From: Martelella lutilitoris
Lineage (GTDB): Bacteria; Pseudomonadota; Alphaproteobacteria; Rhizobiales; Rhizobiaceae
DNA: 64,000 nucleotides
Direction: 5' to 3'
NCBI RefSeq assembly: GCF_005924265.1
Contig: NZ_VCLB01000004.1
Location: forward strand, 310,001-374,000
Numbering within the stretch: position 1 is the first letter of the stretch; every line of letters starts with the position of its first letter. The translations under genes and the position numbers were made by a program. Below, piece by piece: positions 1 through 10,400 of this stretch. The notes below the pieces were generated by a model. The model saw nothing but the letters and a program-made list of their open reading frames with translations, was not told where the DNA came from and made no database searches.

Positions 1-72
1 TTTTCCCTGTCGCCGGCGATGAAAAACCGCTAGAGGCTAGTTCAGAAATAACGAGGAAACGGCATAAAACGC

Positions 73-1236
73 ATGTCTACGCGACGCATCGCCATTTTCG
101 GCGCGACCGGGTCGATCGGGCTCAACACGCTCGACGTGATCGAACAGCTCGGCGGGCGCGACAGTTTCGAACTGACCGCGGTCACCGGCAACGCCAATGT
201 CGAGGCGCTGGCGAAAAAGGCGATCGACCACGGCGCGCGAATGGCCGTGACCGCCGACGAGACGCGCTACAAGGCGCTGAAGGAAGCCTTGTCCGGCTCG
301 GGCATCACGCCTGCCGCCGGGACAAGCGGGCTTTCCGAAGCCGCGCGGATGGACAATGACATGGTGATGGCCGCAATCGTCGGCACGGCGGGGCTCAAGC
401 CGACGCTGGAGGCCGCCAAGGCCGGCGCCGACATTGCCCTTGCCAACAAGGAATGCCTCGTTTCCGCCGGTCCCCTGTTCATGGAGGCGATTGCCGCCGG
501 CGGCGGCACAATGGTTCCCGTCGACAGCGAGCATTCCGCCGTCTTTCAGGTGTTCGAGGAAAACCAGCGCCGGGCGCTGGAACGCGTCATCATCACCGCA
601 TCCGGCGGCCCGTTCCGCACCAGGAGCCTTGAGGAAATGCGCCATGTCGATGCCGCCACGGCGCGCGCCCACCCCAACTGGTCGATGGGCCTGAAGATCT
701 CGATCGACAGCGCCTCGATGTTCAACAAGGCGCTGGAAATGATCGAGGCCATGCACCTCTTCGCGCTGAAGCCGGAACAGGTGGAGGTGATCGTCCATCC
801 GCAGTCGATCATCCATTCCATGGTGGGCTACGCCGATGGCTCGGTTCTGGCCCAGCTCGGTGCGCCGGACATGCGCACGGCGATCGGCTATGCGCTTTCT
901 TATCCGAACCGTCCGGCGCTTTCGGTCGAACGGCTCGATTTCGCCAGGCTTGCACGGCTCGATTTCGAGGCGCCGGACGAGATCCGGTTCCCCGCCCTGC
1001 GCCTGGCGCGGGTCGCCATGGCGCGCGGCGGGCTTCAGGGCGCGGTCTTGAACGGCGCCAAGGAAGTGGCGCTGGAAGCCTTTATCGAAGGGCGCTGCGG
1101 CTTTCTCGAAATGGCGGAAATCACGGAAGCCGTGATGGACAGCCTCTCGCACCTGCCCGCCGCCGTCGATATTGACGATATCTATGCCGCCGATGCGGAA
1201 GCGCGCCTAAGGGCCGCAGGCCTTGTCAGGGCGTAA
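73..1236 (+). CDS. dxr: 1-deoxy-D-xylulose 5-phosphate reductoisomerase
   Basis: This 387-residue protein is a full-length DXP reductoisomerase, which makes 2-C-methyl-D-erythritol 4-phosphate with NADPH in the MEP isoprenoid pathway. The NADPH-binding GATGSIG motif is at residues 10-16. The metal/substrate region PVDSEHSAVFQ lies near 148-158, and SIDSASMFNKALEMIEA near residue 211; ASGGPFR is also present. Length matches the family (about 390-400). The ribosome binding site is weak: GAGG lies about 16 bases before the ATG. The gene is convergent with the next gene, with 3 bp between stop codons. The bases before position 73 may hold the end of an upstream gene, but too little is visible to say. 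Confidence 0.97.
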   Translation: MSTRRIAIFGATGSIGLNTLDVIEQLGGRDSFELTAVTGNANVEALAKKAIDHGARMAVTADETRYKALKEALSGSGITPAAGTSGLSEAARMDNDMVMAAIVGTAGLKPTLEAAKAGADIALANKECLVSAGPLFMEAIAAGGGTMVPVDSEHSAVFQVFEENQRRALERVIITASGGPFRTRSLEEMRHVDAATARAHPNWSMGLKISIDSASMFNKALEMIEAMHLFALKPEQVEVIVHPQSIIHSMVGYADGSVLAQLGAPDMRTAIGYALSYPNRPALSVERLDFARLARLDFEAPDEIRFPALRLARVAMARGGLQGAVLNGAKEVALEAFIEGRCGFLEMAEITEAVMDSLSHLPAAVDIDDIYAADAEARLRAAGLVRA

Positions 1237-1239
1237 CCC

Positions 1240-1932
1240 CTACCATTCGATGCGGCTGCCGTCATAGGCCAGGAATATACCGGTCTCGCCTTCGGCGATG
1301 CCGTTCAGTGCGGAGAGCATGTTTCCGGCGGCCTCTTCGGCCGCGACCCGACGATTGCTGCCGGCATAGGGCTCGGAAAGCGGCGTCGCCACCGTGCCAG
1401 GGTGAAGCGCGACAAGCGAAAGCAGGGGACTTCTGCGCCGCGCCTCGATCGCCGCGGTGCGCAGGATCTGGTTCAGCGCCGCCTTGGACGAACGGTAGGA
1501 CATCCACCCGCCGATGTGGTTGTCACCGATCGAACCGACGCGCGCTGAAAGGCTGGCGAAGATGGCCCTCCGGTCACGTGCCATCAGCGGCAGAAAGTGC
1601 TTGAGCAGAAGCGCCGGACCGATGGCGTTGACGGAAAACTGCCGTGCCATGGCATCGGGATCAAGCGCGCGGATCGTCTTCTCCGGGCCGACGCCATCAA
1701 TATGCAACGCGCCGGTCGCGCAGAGGATAAGATCGAACGAATGACCCGCAAACCGCTCCGCCGCCTGGGCCACGCAGGCCTCGTCGAAGATCTCGATCCC
1801 ATCCTCGCGCCGCGATAGCGTTTCGAGGGCGCCGCAGCGCGGATCAGCCCCGATCGCGGCGCAAAAGGCGCTGCCGATACCGCCGGAAGCGCCGATGACG
1901 AGCGCGCGATAGCCCTCGGCAAGACTGGTCAT
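1240..1932 (-). CDS. SDR family oxidoreductase (C-factor/CsgA-like)
   Basis: A 230-residue short-chain dehydrogenase/reductase. The N-terminal dinucleotide motif GASGGIG is at about residues 14-20, and the catalytic Tyr-x3-Lys appears as YRSSK. The short length and N-terminus resemble the C-factor-like SDR subgroup, in which substrates are mostly unknown. It lies 63 bp downstream of a serine hydrolase gene on the same strand, so co-transcription is possible. The substrate cannot be inferred. Confidence 0.88.
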   Translation of the reverse strand: MTSLAEGYRALVIGASGGIGSAFCAAIGADPRCGALETLSRREDGIEIFDEACVAQAAERFAGHSFDLILCATGALHIDGVGPEKTIRALDPDAMARQFSVNAIGPALLLKHFLPLMARDRRAIFASLSARVGSIGDNHIGGWMSYRSSKAALNQILRTAAIEARRRSPLLSLVALHPGTVATPLSEPYAGSNRRVAAEEAAGNMLSALNGIAEGETGIFLAYDGSRIEW

Positions 1933-1995
1933 GTCGGTTCCTGGTATCTGTCTCTCCCTTTCAGGAAGGAACTACGCCCGAATGCCGCTTGCGGA

Positions 1996-3114
1996 TCAGC
2001 TGCCGAAGACCGCCCGCCAGACATCGACGGGGAATGCGCCTTCGCATCCTTCCGGTGCCGTATTGGTCATGGCGACGGCGACCGTGCCGGTTTCGGGATC
2101 TAAACACCAGCGATTGCCATAGATCCCGCCCCACGAGACTGCGCCATTCGGCAGGGGCGACTTGTCGAGCGCGGCATCTTCGGTAACGGCCCCGATAAAG
2201 CCGAATTTCACGCCCGGACGCACATTGAGATCGCCGATCTGGTTGCGGATCGCGGCGGCTGCCGTTTCCGGCTTCAGCACGCCGTCGCCGTTCTTGCGGA
2301 CCATTTCGAGGAGCCGGATCACATCACCGGCGGTTCCCGCCATGCCGCCGCCGCCGCCCTGGAAGGCGCGGGCGTTGAAGATACGCTCGGGCGAGAATGT
2401 GTAGAGCCGGTCGGGGCCGAAGGTTACGCGTTCCGGCTCGCCCATGGGCAGGGGAACAGGATCGGCATTGAAATAGGAAACTGCGATGCGCGCGCGATCC
2501 GTCACATGGAAGGTGGTGTCGCGAATGCCAAGCGGCGAGAGGATATAGCGGTCAAGCGCCTCTTCCACGGAACATCCCTCCACTTCGGCAAGCACGGCGC
2601 CGAGAATGTCGATCGCGATCGAATATTCCCAGGCCGTTCCGGGCTTGTAGGCCAGCGGAACGGTGTTGTGGCGAGAGAAATTGTCCTCAAGCGTCAGTTC
2701 GGTGTTCTCGATGCCGACCGTGATGGAATCATGGACAGAAAGAATGCCCGCGCCGGGACGATAGGTGAGCCCGGCCGTATGCGTCAGAAGTTGACGAATG
2801 GTGATCTCGGCCTGCCGTCCGTCCGGTCCCGGCGGATGAAACCAGGGCAGAAGGTCGCTGACATGATCGTCAAGCGACAGTTTCCCGGCATCGATCATCG
2901 CCAGCGCGGCGGCGGCGACAAAGGGTTTGGTGACGGAGGCGTAGCGGAAGATCGTGTCGGGTGACACCGGCTTGCCAGCCTCGCGATCGGCAAAACCTGC
3001 GGCGCGCTCATAGACAGGCTCGCCGTTCCGCCACACCATGACCACGGTTCCGACGATGCGCGCGTCGTTGATCGCGCGGTCGATGGCCGCGTCAACGCGT
3101 TGCGAAAGTTCCAT
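1996..3114 (-). CDS. Serine hydrolase, beta-lactamase/class C family
   Basis: A 372-residue protein of the beta-lactamase-related serine hydrolase family (esterases and D-aminopeptidase-like enzymes as well as class C beta-lactamases). The nucleophile motif SVTK (SxxK) is near residues 60-63. A WEYS segment sits where the family's YxN Tyr is expected, and a glycine-rich GGGGGMAGTAGD stretch follows. No signal peptide is evident, so a cytoplasmic esterase-like role is more likely than antibiotic hydrolysis. It is encoded 86 bp downstream of hemA on the same strand. Confidence 0.85.
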   Translation of the reverse strand: MELSQRVDAAIDRAINDARIVGTVVMVWRNGEPVYERAAGFADREAGKPVSPDTIFRYASVTKPFVAAAALAMIDAGKLSLDDHVSDLLPWFHPPGPDGRQAEITIRQLLTHTAGLTYRPGAGILSVHDSITVGIENTELTLEDNFSRHNTVPLAYKPGTAWEYSIAIDILGAVLAEVEGCSVEEALDRYILSPLGIRDTTFHVTDRARIAVSYFNADPVPLPMGEPERVTFGPDRLYTFSPERIFNARAFQGGGGGMAGTAGDVIRLLEMVRKNGDGVLKPETAAAAIRNQIGDLNVRPGVKFGFIGAVTEDAALDKSPLPNGAVSWGGIYGNRWCLDPETGTVAVAMTNTAPEGCEGAFPVDVWRAVFGS

Positions 3115-3200
3115 GAGAAGCCCTCCGGAGCAGAAACAGCATTGCCTGTTTGATCCGGAAAGCCGAGGCTCGAGTCAAGTGAATTCCCGATAACGGATCA

Positions 3201-4415
3201 TTACGCGACGGCGCGCGCCAGCGCGCATTGCGACCAGAGCGAATGCAGCGCCGCCACCAGATGGTCCATATCCTCATCGGTATGGAGCGGCGTCGGGGTG
3301 AAGCGCAGGCGCTCGGTCTTGCGCGGCACGGTCGGATAATTGATCGGCTGCACATAGATGCCGAAATCATCGAGCAGGATGTCGGAAATCCATTTGCACT
3401 TCGAGGCATCGCCCACCATCACCGGCACAATATGGCTGTTGTTTTCCATATGCGGAATGCCCTGGGCATCAAGCTTGCGGCGAAGCGTAGCGACGCGCTC
3501 GCGGTGACGCTCGCGCTCGATCTGGCTCACTTTCAGATGCCGGATGGAGGCCACGGCGCCCGCGGCGAGCGACGGCGGCAACGCGGTGGTGAAGATGAAG
3601 CCGGAGGCGAAGGAACGGACGAAATCGACGACGGCCTGCGAGCCGGCGATATAACCGCCCATGACGCCATAGGCCTTGCCGAGCGTGCCTTCAATGATCG
3701 TCAGACGGTCCATCAGGCCCTCGCGCTCGGCAACGCCGCCGCCGCGCGGACCGTACATGCCGACGGCATGGACCTCGTCCAGATAAGTCATTGCGCCGTA
3801 TTTGTCGGCGAGATCGCAGATCTCCCTGATGGGCGCGATGTCGCCGTCCATCGAATAGACCGATTCGAAGGCGATCAGCTTCGGCGCATCGGGATCGGCC
3901 GCCTTGAGCTTCGCTTCGAGATCGTTGAGGTCGTTGTGCTTGAAGATGACGCGGGCGCTCTTGCCGTGGCGGATACCCTCGATCATCGAGGCATGGTTCA
4001 GCGCATCTGAAAAGATGATCAGGCCGGGGATCTTCTGGCCGAGCGTGCCGAGCGTCGCCCAGTTGGAGACATATCCGGAGGTGAAGATCAGCGCCGCTTC
4101 CTTGCCGTGCAGGTCGGCGAGTTCTTCCTCAAGCTTGACGTGATAGTAATTGGTGCCGGAAATATTGCGGGTGCCGCCGGCCCCTGCCCCGCAAGCCTCG
4201 ATCGCCTCCTGCATGGCGGCGATCACGGTGGGACACTGCCCCATGCCGAGATAGTCGTTCGAACACCAGACCGTGACAGGCGAAGCCGTTCCGTCCTTGA
4301 AACGCGATGCCCGGGGGAATTCGCCGCGATGCCGTTTCAGTTCGGCGAAGACGCGGTAACGGCCCTCTTCATGCAGTCCCGCCAATTCGCTTTTGAAAAA
4401 TGCTTCGAAATCCAT
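3201..4415 (-). CDS. hemA: 5-aminolevulinate synthase
   Basis: A 404-residue PLP enzyme that condenses glycine and succinyl-CoA to 5-aminolevulinate, the alphaproteobacterial (C4) route into tetrapyrroles. Family landmarks are [10 protein letters not shown] near the N-terminus, [23 protein letters not shown], and EGTLGKAYG carrying the PLP Lys near residue 247. Full length for the family. The upstream region (4416-4600) has an FNR/FixK-like box and a long imperfect palindrome on the hemA promoter side, which suggests oxygen-responsive control. Confidence 0.97.
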   Translation of the reverse strand: MDFEAFFKSELAGLHEEGRYRVFAELKRHRGEFPRASRFKDGTASPVTVWCSNDYLGMGQCPTVIAAMQEAIEACGAGAGGTRNISGTNYYHVKLEEELADLHGKEAALIFTSGYVSNWATLGTLGQKIPGLIIFSDALNHASMIEGIRHGKSARVIFKHNDLNDLEAKLKAADPDAPKLIAFESVYSMDGDIAPIREICDLADKYGAMTYLDEVHAVGMYGPRGGGVAEREGLMDRLTIIEGTLGKAYGVMGGYIAGSQAVVDFVRSFASGFIFTTALPPSLAAGAVASIRHLKVSQIERERHRERVATLRRKLDAQGIPHMENNSHIVPVMVGDASKCKWISDILLDDFGIYVQPINYPTVPRKTERLRFTPTPLHTDEDMDHLVAALHSLWSQCALARAVA

Positions 4416-4460
4416 CGTTCAGGTGCTCCACCGCCAGGCCGTTTTGTTTTCCGCAAGGAT

Positions 4461-4484
4461 TTGACGAAGTTTGCGCAACGTCAA
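4461..4484. promoter_or_regulatory. 24-bp imperfect palindrome upstream of hemA
   Basis: TTGACG (4461-4466) and CGTCAA (4479-4484) are perfect inverted arms around a core containing the palindrome TTGCGCAA. It lies 46-69 bp before the hemA start. It may be an operator, or the arm may supply a -35 element. No regulator can be assigned. Confidence 0.4.
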
Positions 4485-4578
4485 GCCGCAAAAACCCAGA
4501 TTTAAGAGGGGTGCGGCAATAGGCCCTTCGTTTGAATTATTCCAAACTGCTTCTACACGCAACCGCTGGAGACGATTC

Positions 4579-4592
4579 TTGATCAAGGTCAA
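4579..4592. promoter_or_regulatory. FNR/FixK-type box upstream of hemA
   Basis: TTGATCAAGGTCAA matches the anaerobox TTGAT-N4-ATCAA at all but one position. It lies about 164 bp upstream of the hemA start. FNR/FixK-type control of hemA is established in several alphaproteobacteria, so the placement is consistent. Distance to the transcription start is unknown. Confidence 0.6.
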
Positions 4593-4850
4593 GTGATCCG
4601 CTTAAAAAGCAAATCCTGAAATTGCCTTGCGGGAGCGGGAACAAATCCCTGACCGGACACATTATTTTCCTGCCCCGGGCATATCCGGCCTTCGCCGGCA
4701 GGCGCTTTTTTGCTTCCCGCGTAAGCGCTATTCGGATATGTATTTTCAGAAGCGGCCGGCTGAACGGCCGTGGTCAAGGAGAGCGGCGGCAGGCACGGGA
4801 CCCCGGGGGAGCGTCCGGTCGTAGCGCGACCAATCGGTGATGAGGGAATC
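4593..4850. other. Gene-free stretch between hemA and lipoprotein gene
   Basis: With 4416-4592 this makes a 435-bp gap. Apart from the two regulatory sites, it contains a short GC hairpin CCGGC-CTTC-GCCGG (4685-4698) followed by a T6 run (4706-4711). That resembles a weak rightward terminator or the end of a small RNA. Short reading frames here have no ribosome binding site or recognisable product. Confidence 0.35.
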
Positions 4851-5123
4851 ATGAACAAAGTAATTGCAGGACTTCTGATCAGTGTCTTTTCGCTTGCGGC
4901 AACGGCCTGCACGCCCACGCAGGAAGGTGCGGCCATCGGCGCCGGCAGCGGCGCTCTGATCGGCACGGCCATTGACGGCGGCGGCCTCGGCGGCGCCCTT
5001 CTCGGCGGCGCAATCGGCGCCGGCGCCGGCGCGCTTGTCGGCCGCGCTGTCGAAAACCAGCCGGGCAAGTGCTACTACCGCGACCGCTACGGCCGCGAAT
5101 ATGTGGATGACTGCCCGCGGTAA
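4851..5123 (+). CDS. Small glycine-zipper lipoprotein (17 kDa antigen/YMGG-like)
   Basis: A 90-residue protein starting at the ATG at 4851, preceded by GAGGGA. A longer in-frame start at 4770 is possible but lacks the signal peptide at its end. MNKVIAGLLISVFSLAATAC is a lipoprotein signal with Cys at residue 20. Next comes a glycine-zipper region (AAIGAGSGALIGTA, then GGALLGGAIGAGAGALVG), and a polar tail with paired Cys. Proteins of this type are outer-membrane-associated in rhizobia; function is generally unknown. Confidence 0.85.
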   Translation: MNKVIAGLLISVFSLAATACTPTQEGAAIGAGSGALIGTAIDGGGLGGALLGGAIGAGAGALVGRAVENQPGKCYYRDRYGREYVDDCPR

Positions 5124-5136
5124 GACATCATGCGCG

Positions 5137-5165
5137 TGACCGTCTTCGATTTGCGGAGACGGTCA
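5137..5165 (+). terminator. Stem-loop after the lipoprotein gene
   Basis: TGACCGTCT (5137-5145) pairs perfectly with AGACGGTCA (5157-5165) across an 11-base loop, 13 bp after the lipoprotein stop. There is no T-run, so it may be a weak terminator or a 3'-end stabiliser. Confidence 0.5.
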
Positions 5166-5364
5166 TCGCTTCCCGAAAAGCCGCGCCTGCAGGCTGCGGC
5201 AATGCGGCTTCTTCCGCTATCCGGCCGACAATTGCGCTTCCGAAAGGTTCGGTTAACGCTGTTGCCGGCTTTTGGATTTTGACGGGATGCGCGGACTGCT
5301 CCCGTGCTAATATGCTGAAGTATAAATTCATTCAGCGGATCAGCGGCATCGTATAGAGTACACC

Positions 5365-7293
5365 ATGGTCACCCGTTCCAACCGGCGAAATTCCGGCACC
5401 CGCGCCTCGTTCAAGGCCGGGCTTCTGCTGTCTGCGGCATTGCTCGCGACGGCGTTGTCGGGTGCCGGCGAGGCGCGCGCTTTTTCCCTTTTCGGCGTGC
5501 ATCTGTGGGGCGAGCGCGAGGAAGAGGTCGAGAACGTTCAGGATCCGGTGCGCTATCATGTGACTTTCACGGTCACGGGCGGCGATGACGGGCTGGAGCG
5601 ATTCCTGCGCAACCGGTCGCAACTCGTCACCGACGAGAGCCAGCCGGTCGACGGTGATCTTGGCCTGCTCGTCAAGGCGCGCGACGACCTGCAGATCCTC
5701 GTCGGTTCGCTCTTCGAACGAGCCTATTACGGCGGACTGGTGACTATCAGCATCGAGGGCCAGAACATCGAGGACATTGTCGGCCTTCCGAATTTCGATC
5801 GCGTGAACCCTGTGCCCGTCACGGTCAATATCGAGGCCGGGCCGCGCTTCACCTTCGCAAACATCGATATCAAGGGCGCACCGGTGGATTTCGATCCTTC
5901 ACGGCTCGGTCTCGTCACCGGTACGCCGGCCTATTCGACGACCATTCTCTCGGCGGCCCAGGACATCGTCGCGAAACTCAAGGATGACGGTCACCCCTTT
6001 GCCAGGATCACCAAGCGGGAGGTCATCGCCAACCACGAGAACGCGACCATCAACGTGATGATCGACGCAGAGGCCGGACCGCAGGCCGACCTCGGGCCGA
6101 TCGCGATCAAGGGCGCGGATGCGGTCGATCCGGATTTCATCCGCACCTATTCGCGACTGAAGGCCGGGCAAGCCTATTCGCCGCAGGAGCTCACCGATGC
6201 CGCCAACCGGCTGCGCACGCTGAAGACCTTCGATTCCGTCGTGATCAACACCGCCGATTCGCTTGACGAAAACGGCCAGTTGCCGACTACGATCACGGTC
6301 AAGGACGGCAAATTCCGCTATTTCGGCTTCGGCGCGACCGTCTCCTCCATCGACGGTCTTGGCCTCGAAGGCTATTGGGGCCACCGCAACCTGTTCGGCC
6401 ATGCGGAAGGACTGAAGCTGGAAGCCGGCGTTTCGCGCATCGGCGTCAGCGACGGCCTGGATTCGCTCGACTATGCCGGCGGCATTACCTTCACCAGGCC
6501 CGGCCTGTTCCTCCCCTCCGGCATGTTCACCGCAAGCCTGGCCGCGGGCACGGAAAACCCCGATCCCTATAACGCAAAGACGGTTGCCGGTGCCGTCACC
6601 TACAGCTTCGAACAGAACGATTACAACACGATCACGCTCGGCTCCACCACCGAATACTCCCATATCGAGGATGCCTTCGGCACCGAAGACTACCTCACCT
6701 TCTCGCTGCCTGTCGGCTTTGATCGCGATACCCGCAATGATGCGCTCAATCCGACGGAGGGGATTTATCTGGTCACCACCGCCGAGCCGGCCTACGACTT
6801 CCTCAACGGCACGATTTACTCATCCTTCGACGCCGTCGGATCGACGTATTTTTCGGCCGGAGAGGATGACCGCTTCACGCTCGCCGCACGTCTCGGCGCG
6901 GGCACGATCGTCGGCGGCGACAGCCTGGAAGACATCCCGGCCAACCAGCGCTTTTATGCCGGCGGCGGCGGCAGCGTGCGCGGCTATGCCTACAAGTCGA
7001 TCTCGCCGCGCAATGCCAATGGCGATGAGACCGGCGGACGTTCCTATGTCGAGGCGACACTGGAGGCGCGCATCGGCGTTACCGAGAACATTCAGGTCGT
7101 GCCCTTCATCGATGCCGCCGATGTGTCCGCCGACAATTTCCCCGATTTCAGCGATATCCGCGCCGGCGCCGGCATCGGCGTGCGCTACCTGACCGGCTTC
7201 GGTCCCATTCGCCTCGACGTCGCGCTTCCGCTCGACCGCTATCCCGGCGGCGACAGGTTCGGCATCTATGCGGGGATCGGCCAGAGCTTCTGA
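5365..7293 (+). CDS. tamA: Autotransporter assembly factor TamA (Omp85 family)
   Basis: A 642-residue Omp85-superfamily outer-membrane protein. An N-terminal signal peptide (about residues 1-38) is followed by POTRA-like repeats (about 55-310) and a 16-strand-type beta-barrel ending in Phe. The barrel carries the family's VRGY motif (residues ~538-541, within GGGGSVRGYAYKS). Its partner tamB lies 128 bp downstream, the standard arrangement. TamA-TamB link the inner and outer membranes and help insert outer-membrane proteins or move phospholipids. No clear ribosome binding site precedes the ATG. Confidence 0.94.
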   Translation: MVTRSNRRNSGTRASFKAGLLLSAALLATALSGAGEARAFSLFGVHLWGEREEEVENVQDPVRYHVTFTVTGGDDGLERFLRNRSQLVTDESQPVDGDLGLLVKARDDLQILVGSLFERAYYGGLVTISIEGQNIEDIVGLPNFDRVNPVPVTVNIEAGPRFTFANIDIKGAPVDFDPSRLGLVTGTPAYSTTILSAAQDIVAKLKDDGHPFARITKREVIANHENATINVMIDAEAGPQADLGPIAIKGADAVDPDFIRTYSRLKAGQAYSPQELTDAANRLRTLKTFDSVVINTADSLDENGQLPTTITVKDGKFRYFGFGATVSSIDGLGLEGYWGHRNLFGHAEGLKLEAGVSRIGVSDGLDSLDYAGGITFTRPGLFLPSGMFTASLAAGTENPDPYNAKTVAGAVTYSFEQNDYNTITLGSTTEYSHIEDAFGTEDYLTFSLPVGFDRDTRNDALNPTEGIYLVTTAEPAYDFLNGTIYSSFDAVGSTYFSAGEDDRFTLAARLGAGTIVGGDSLEDIPANQRFYAGGGGSVRGYAYKSISPRNANGDETGGRSYVEATLEARIGVTENIQVVPFIDAADVSADNFPDFSDIRAGAGIGVRYLTGFGPIRLDVALPLDRYPGGDRFGIYAGIGQSF

Positions 7294-7421
7294 TCCGTCG
7301 TTTCGGATGCCGCAGGCAGGTGTGCGGGTCGGCAACGCTATTCAGCGCTGTATTCGCCCCCTTCCATCGCGTATAGACTGCCCCAGATTATGAATGGGCA
7401 TAGCAAGGATTCCGCCAGACG

Positions 7422-10400
7422 ATGAGACTATTGACGGCAACGCTTCGAATTCTGACAAAGCTGGTCGCGGGCCTCATCGCCGGTGTGATCCTGATCGCGC
7501 TCGCCGCCGTCATCCTGGTGGGTTTTACCGGTTTCGGCGCGAATTTTGCCGTTCAACAGGTGACCAAGCGGATCGCCTCGCCTGATTTCGCCGTGCATGT
7601 GGGAAGGGTCAGCGCGCCGCTCACCGGCCACTTCACCGTCGAATCCGTCTCGGTTTCGGATATTAACGGGCCCTATGCGACGGTGGAGGATGTCGCGCTC
7701 GACTGGTCGCCGCTCGCCCTTTTCAACGGTCGTTTCAAGGCGGCGAGCCTCTCCGCGCAGTCAGTGACGCTTGAGCGTCTGCCGGTCGCCTCGGACGCCG
7801 CGCCCAAGGAGAAGAGTGAAGGCGGCGGCTTCTCGCTGCCGATCGGCGTCGAGATCGACCGCTTCGACTTTCCCCAGATCGATATCGCCGCTCCCGTACT
7901 CGGCGAGGACTACCCGCTTTCCGCCGCAGGCAGCGTCACCGCGCTTTCCGACGCGATCGCCGCGTCTCTGGACGCGAAACACCGGGCCCGGCCGGAAACC
8001 TATGTCAAGGCCGACCTCGAATATGCGCCTGCCGACAACCGGCTCGATCTCGAGGCGGAAGTAAACGAGCCCCAGGGCGGCATCGTCGCCACGCTGATGC
8101 AATTGCCCGGCGCGCCGGCGCTCAATATCGGCGTTGACGGCGACGGTCCGCTTTCCGACTGGCAGGGCAAGGTGACGGCCGAGCTCTCCGGCTCCGCACT
8201 CGGCGAAATCGATATCCGCCACCAGCTTGACGAGGCCGGCGAACGAACGGTGACGGTCACCGGCAGCGGCCAGTTCGCGCCGCTTGCGCCCGAGGCTTTC
8301 GCCAGCCTGGTCGAAGGGACAACCCAGCTCGACATCGCGGTCACCCTTTCGCCCTCAGGCCGGATCGCCATCTCGAAAGGCGATGTCACCACCGGCAGCT
8401 TCGCGCTTGCCGCCTCCGGCGCCTATGATCCGGAAGGCAATAACGACCTGAAGGCGACGCTGAACGGCACGGACGGAGCGGTGCCCTTCTCCTGGCCGCT
8501 CGGCGAAGACACGCTCGACCTTGCGATCGAAAACGCCACGCTGGCATTGACGGGCGCGGCCGACAACGCCGACCTCCAGACTTCCGTGACGCTCGACCGG
8601 TTGTCGATGCCACAGGTGAGCGCCGACGGCATTGCCCTTGTCGCCAGCGGAACGGACCTCGACCTCAAAGGCAGGGACGGTGCGCTCGAGACCGCGCTGA
8701 CGGTCGAGGACATCTCGTTTGACAACGAGAACCTGAACCAGCTGGTCAAAGCGCCTATTTCGCTGTCCGCGCCCATCGCGCTCTCCGGTTCAACGCTCAA
8801 GGTCGCCGCCGCCGAGCTTGAAAGCGGCAGTATCGGCGGCACGATGTCGATTTCCTACGATCTGGACAGCCAGAAGGCTTCGGGCGATGCGCGCCTGTTC
8901 GTTCTCGCCGATGCCCTGCCTGCGCCGGCGTCGGACATGATCAGCGGCATGACCCGGATCGAAACCGTTTTTTCGGCAAATCTTGCGACCGCCGACTATA
9001 CGTTTTCAGACCTCAAGATCGAAAACAGCCTCGTCAGCGCGACTGGCAACGTCGCCCTTTCCGGCGATACGATCGACGCCACGCTGAAGGCGGCTCTCTC
9101 CGAACTTGGCACGCTTGCCCCGCAGGTGGGCGGCGCGGCGGAGATTACCGCTTCGGTCAACGGCCCACTTTCCGCGCCGGATATCGAAGCGACGGCGAGC
9201 GCCGATAATCTGGTCCTTTCCGGCGAGACGCTGAAGGATTTCTCGCTTTCGCTGAAAGGCAAGGCCGATCCGGCCGCGCCTTCCGGTACGGTCTCGGCAA
9301 AGGGAACCTATGCCGATGCGCCGCTTTCGCTTGCGGCCAACGTCGCCTCATCGAACGGTCAGATCGAGATTTCGGGGATCGACGGCGCGGTCGGCGGCAA
9401 CACGCTTTCCGGCGACCTGACGCTGAATGACAGCTTCCTGCCGGCCGGCGGCATCAATTTCGATTTTCCCGACCTGAAGCTTCTTGCCGGGCTCGCCGGC
9501 CAGGAGGCTTCCGGCGACATTTCCGGCCGGATCGCGCTCGACAATGCAGATAACAAGCTGGGCCTGTCGGTGAATGCCTCCGGCGACCGGCTTTCCGCCG
9601 CGACCGTCACGGCGCGCAACATCGAGGCCGACATGACCGTCTCCGACCTTGCCGAACTGAAGGCGAACGGCAAGATCACCGTCGGATCGGTCTCGGCCAG
9701 CGGCCAGAATGTCAGCGACATTTCCCTTTCGGCCCGCAATGAGGGCGTGACGACAAGCTTCGACCTTTCCGCCCGCTATGACGGCCAGCCGGTGAACGCG
9801 TCGGCAAAGGTGACGCGCGCGGAGACGATGGAAATCGAGATCACCAGGCTCGAGGGCTCGCCCATGTCGCTCGCGCTCAGTCTTGCCCAGCCGGCAAGGA
9901 TCATGATCGCCGACGGCACGGCCAATATCGAAAACCTCGGCATCGGCATCGGCGGCGGCACGGTCAGCGCCCGCGGCAGCGTCGGCGAGCGTCTCAATCT
10001 CAATGTCGATATTTCCGGCATCAACGCCGCGATCGCCAATAATTTCGTTCCGAGCCTCGGCGCGCAGGGCACGATCTCGGGCACGGTGACGGCAAGCGGC
10101 TCTCTTGCAAGCCCTTCCGCCAATTACGACCTGACGTGGAGCAACGCCAATGTGGCGCAGAACGCGGCGATCGGCGGACAATCCTTCAACATCACCACCA
10201 CCGGGCGCTACGAGGGCAATCGCGTCACCACCGACACGAGGCTGACCAATGCGCAGGGCCTTTCGGCCCGGGCGACCGGTTCAGTCGGTCTTTCCGGCAA
10301 TATGCCGCTCGATATCGCCGTCAACGGACGGCTGCCGCTCGCGCTCGTCTCGGTCGTCGCCGCCAATGCGGGCTATGCGGTCTCGGGCAATGCCGACGTC

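Noticed and set aside
1-33. Possible 3' end of an upstream gene (frame ending FSLSPAMKNR)
   Set aside because: Only ten codons are visible, not enough to support a gene.
37-1152. Leftward frame opposite dxr
   Set aside because: Antisense shadow of a clear dxr gene.
4622-4840. Short rightward frames in the hemA/lipoprotein gap
   Set aside because: No ribosome binding site, no signal or domain; hairpin content suggests non-coding.
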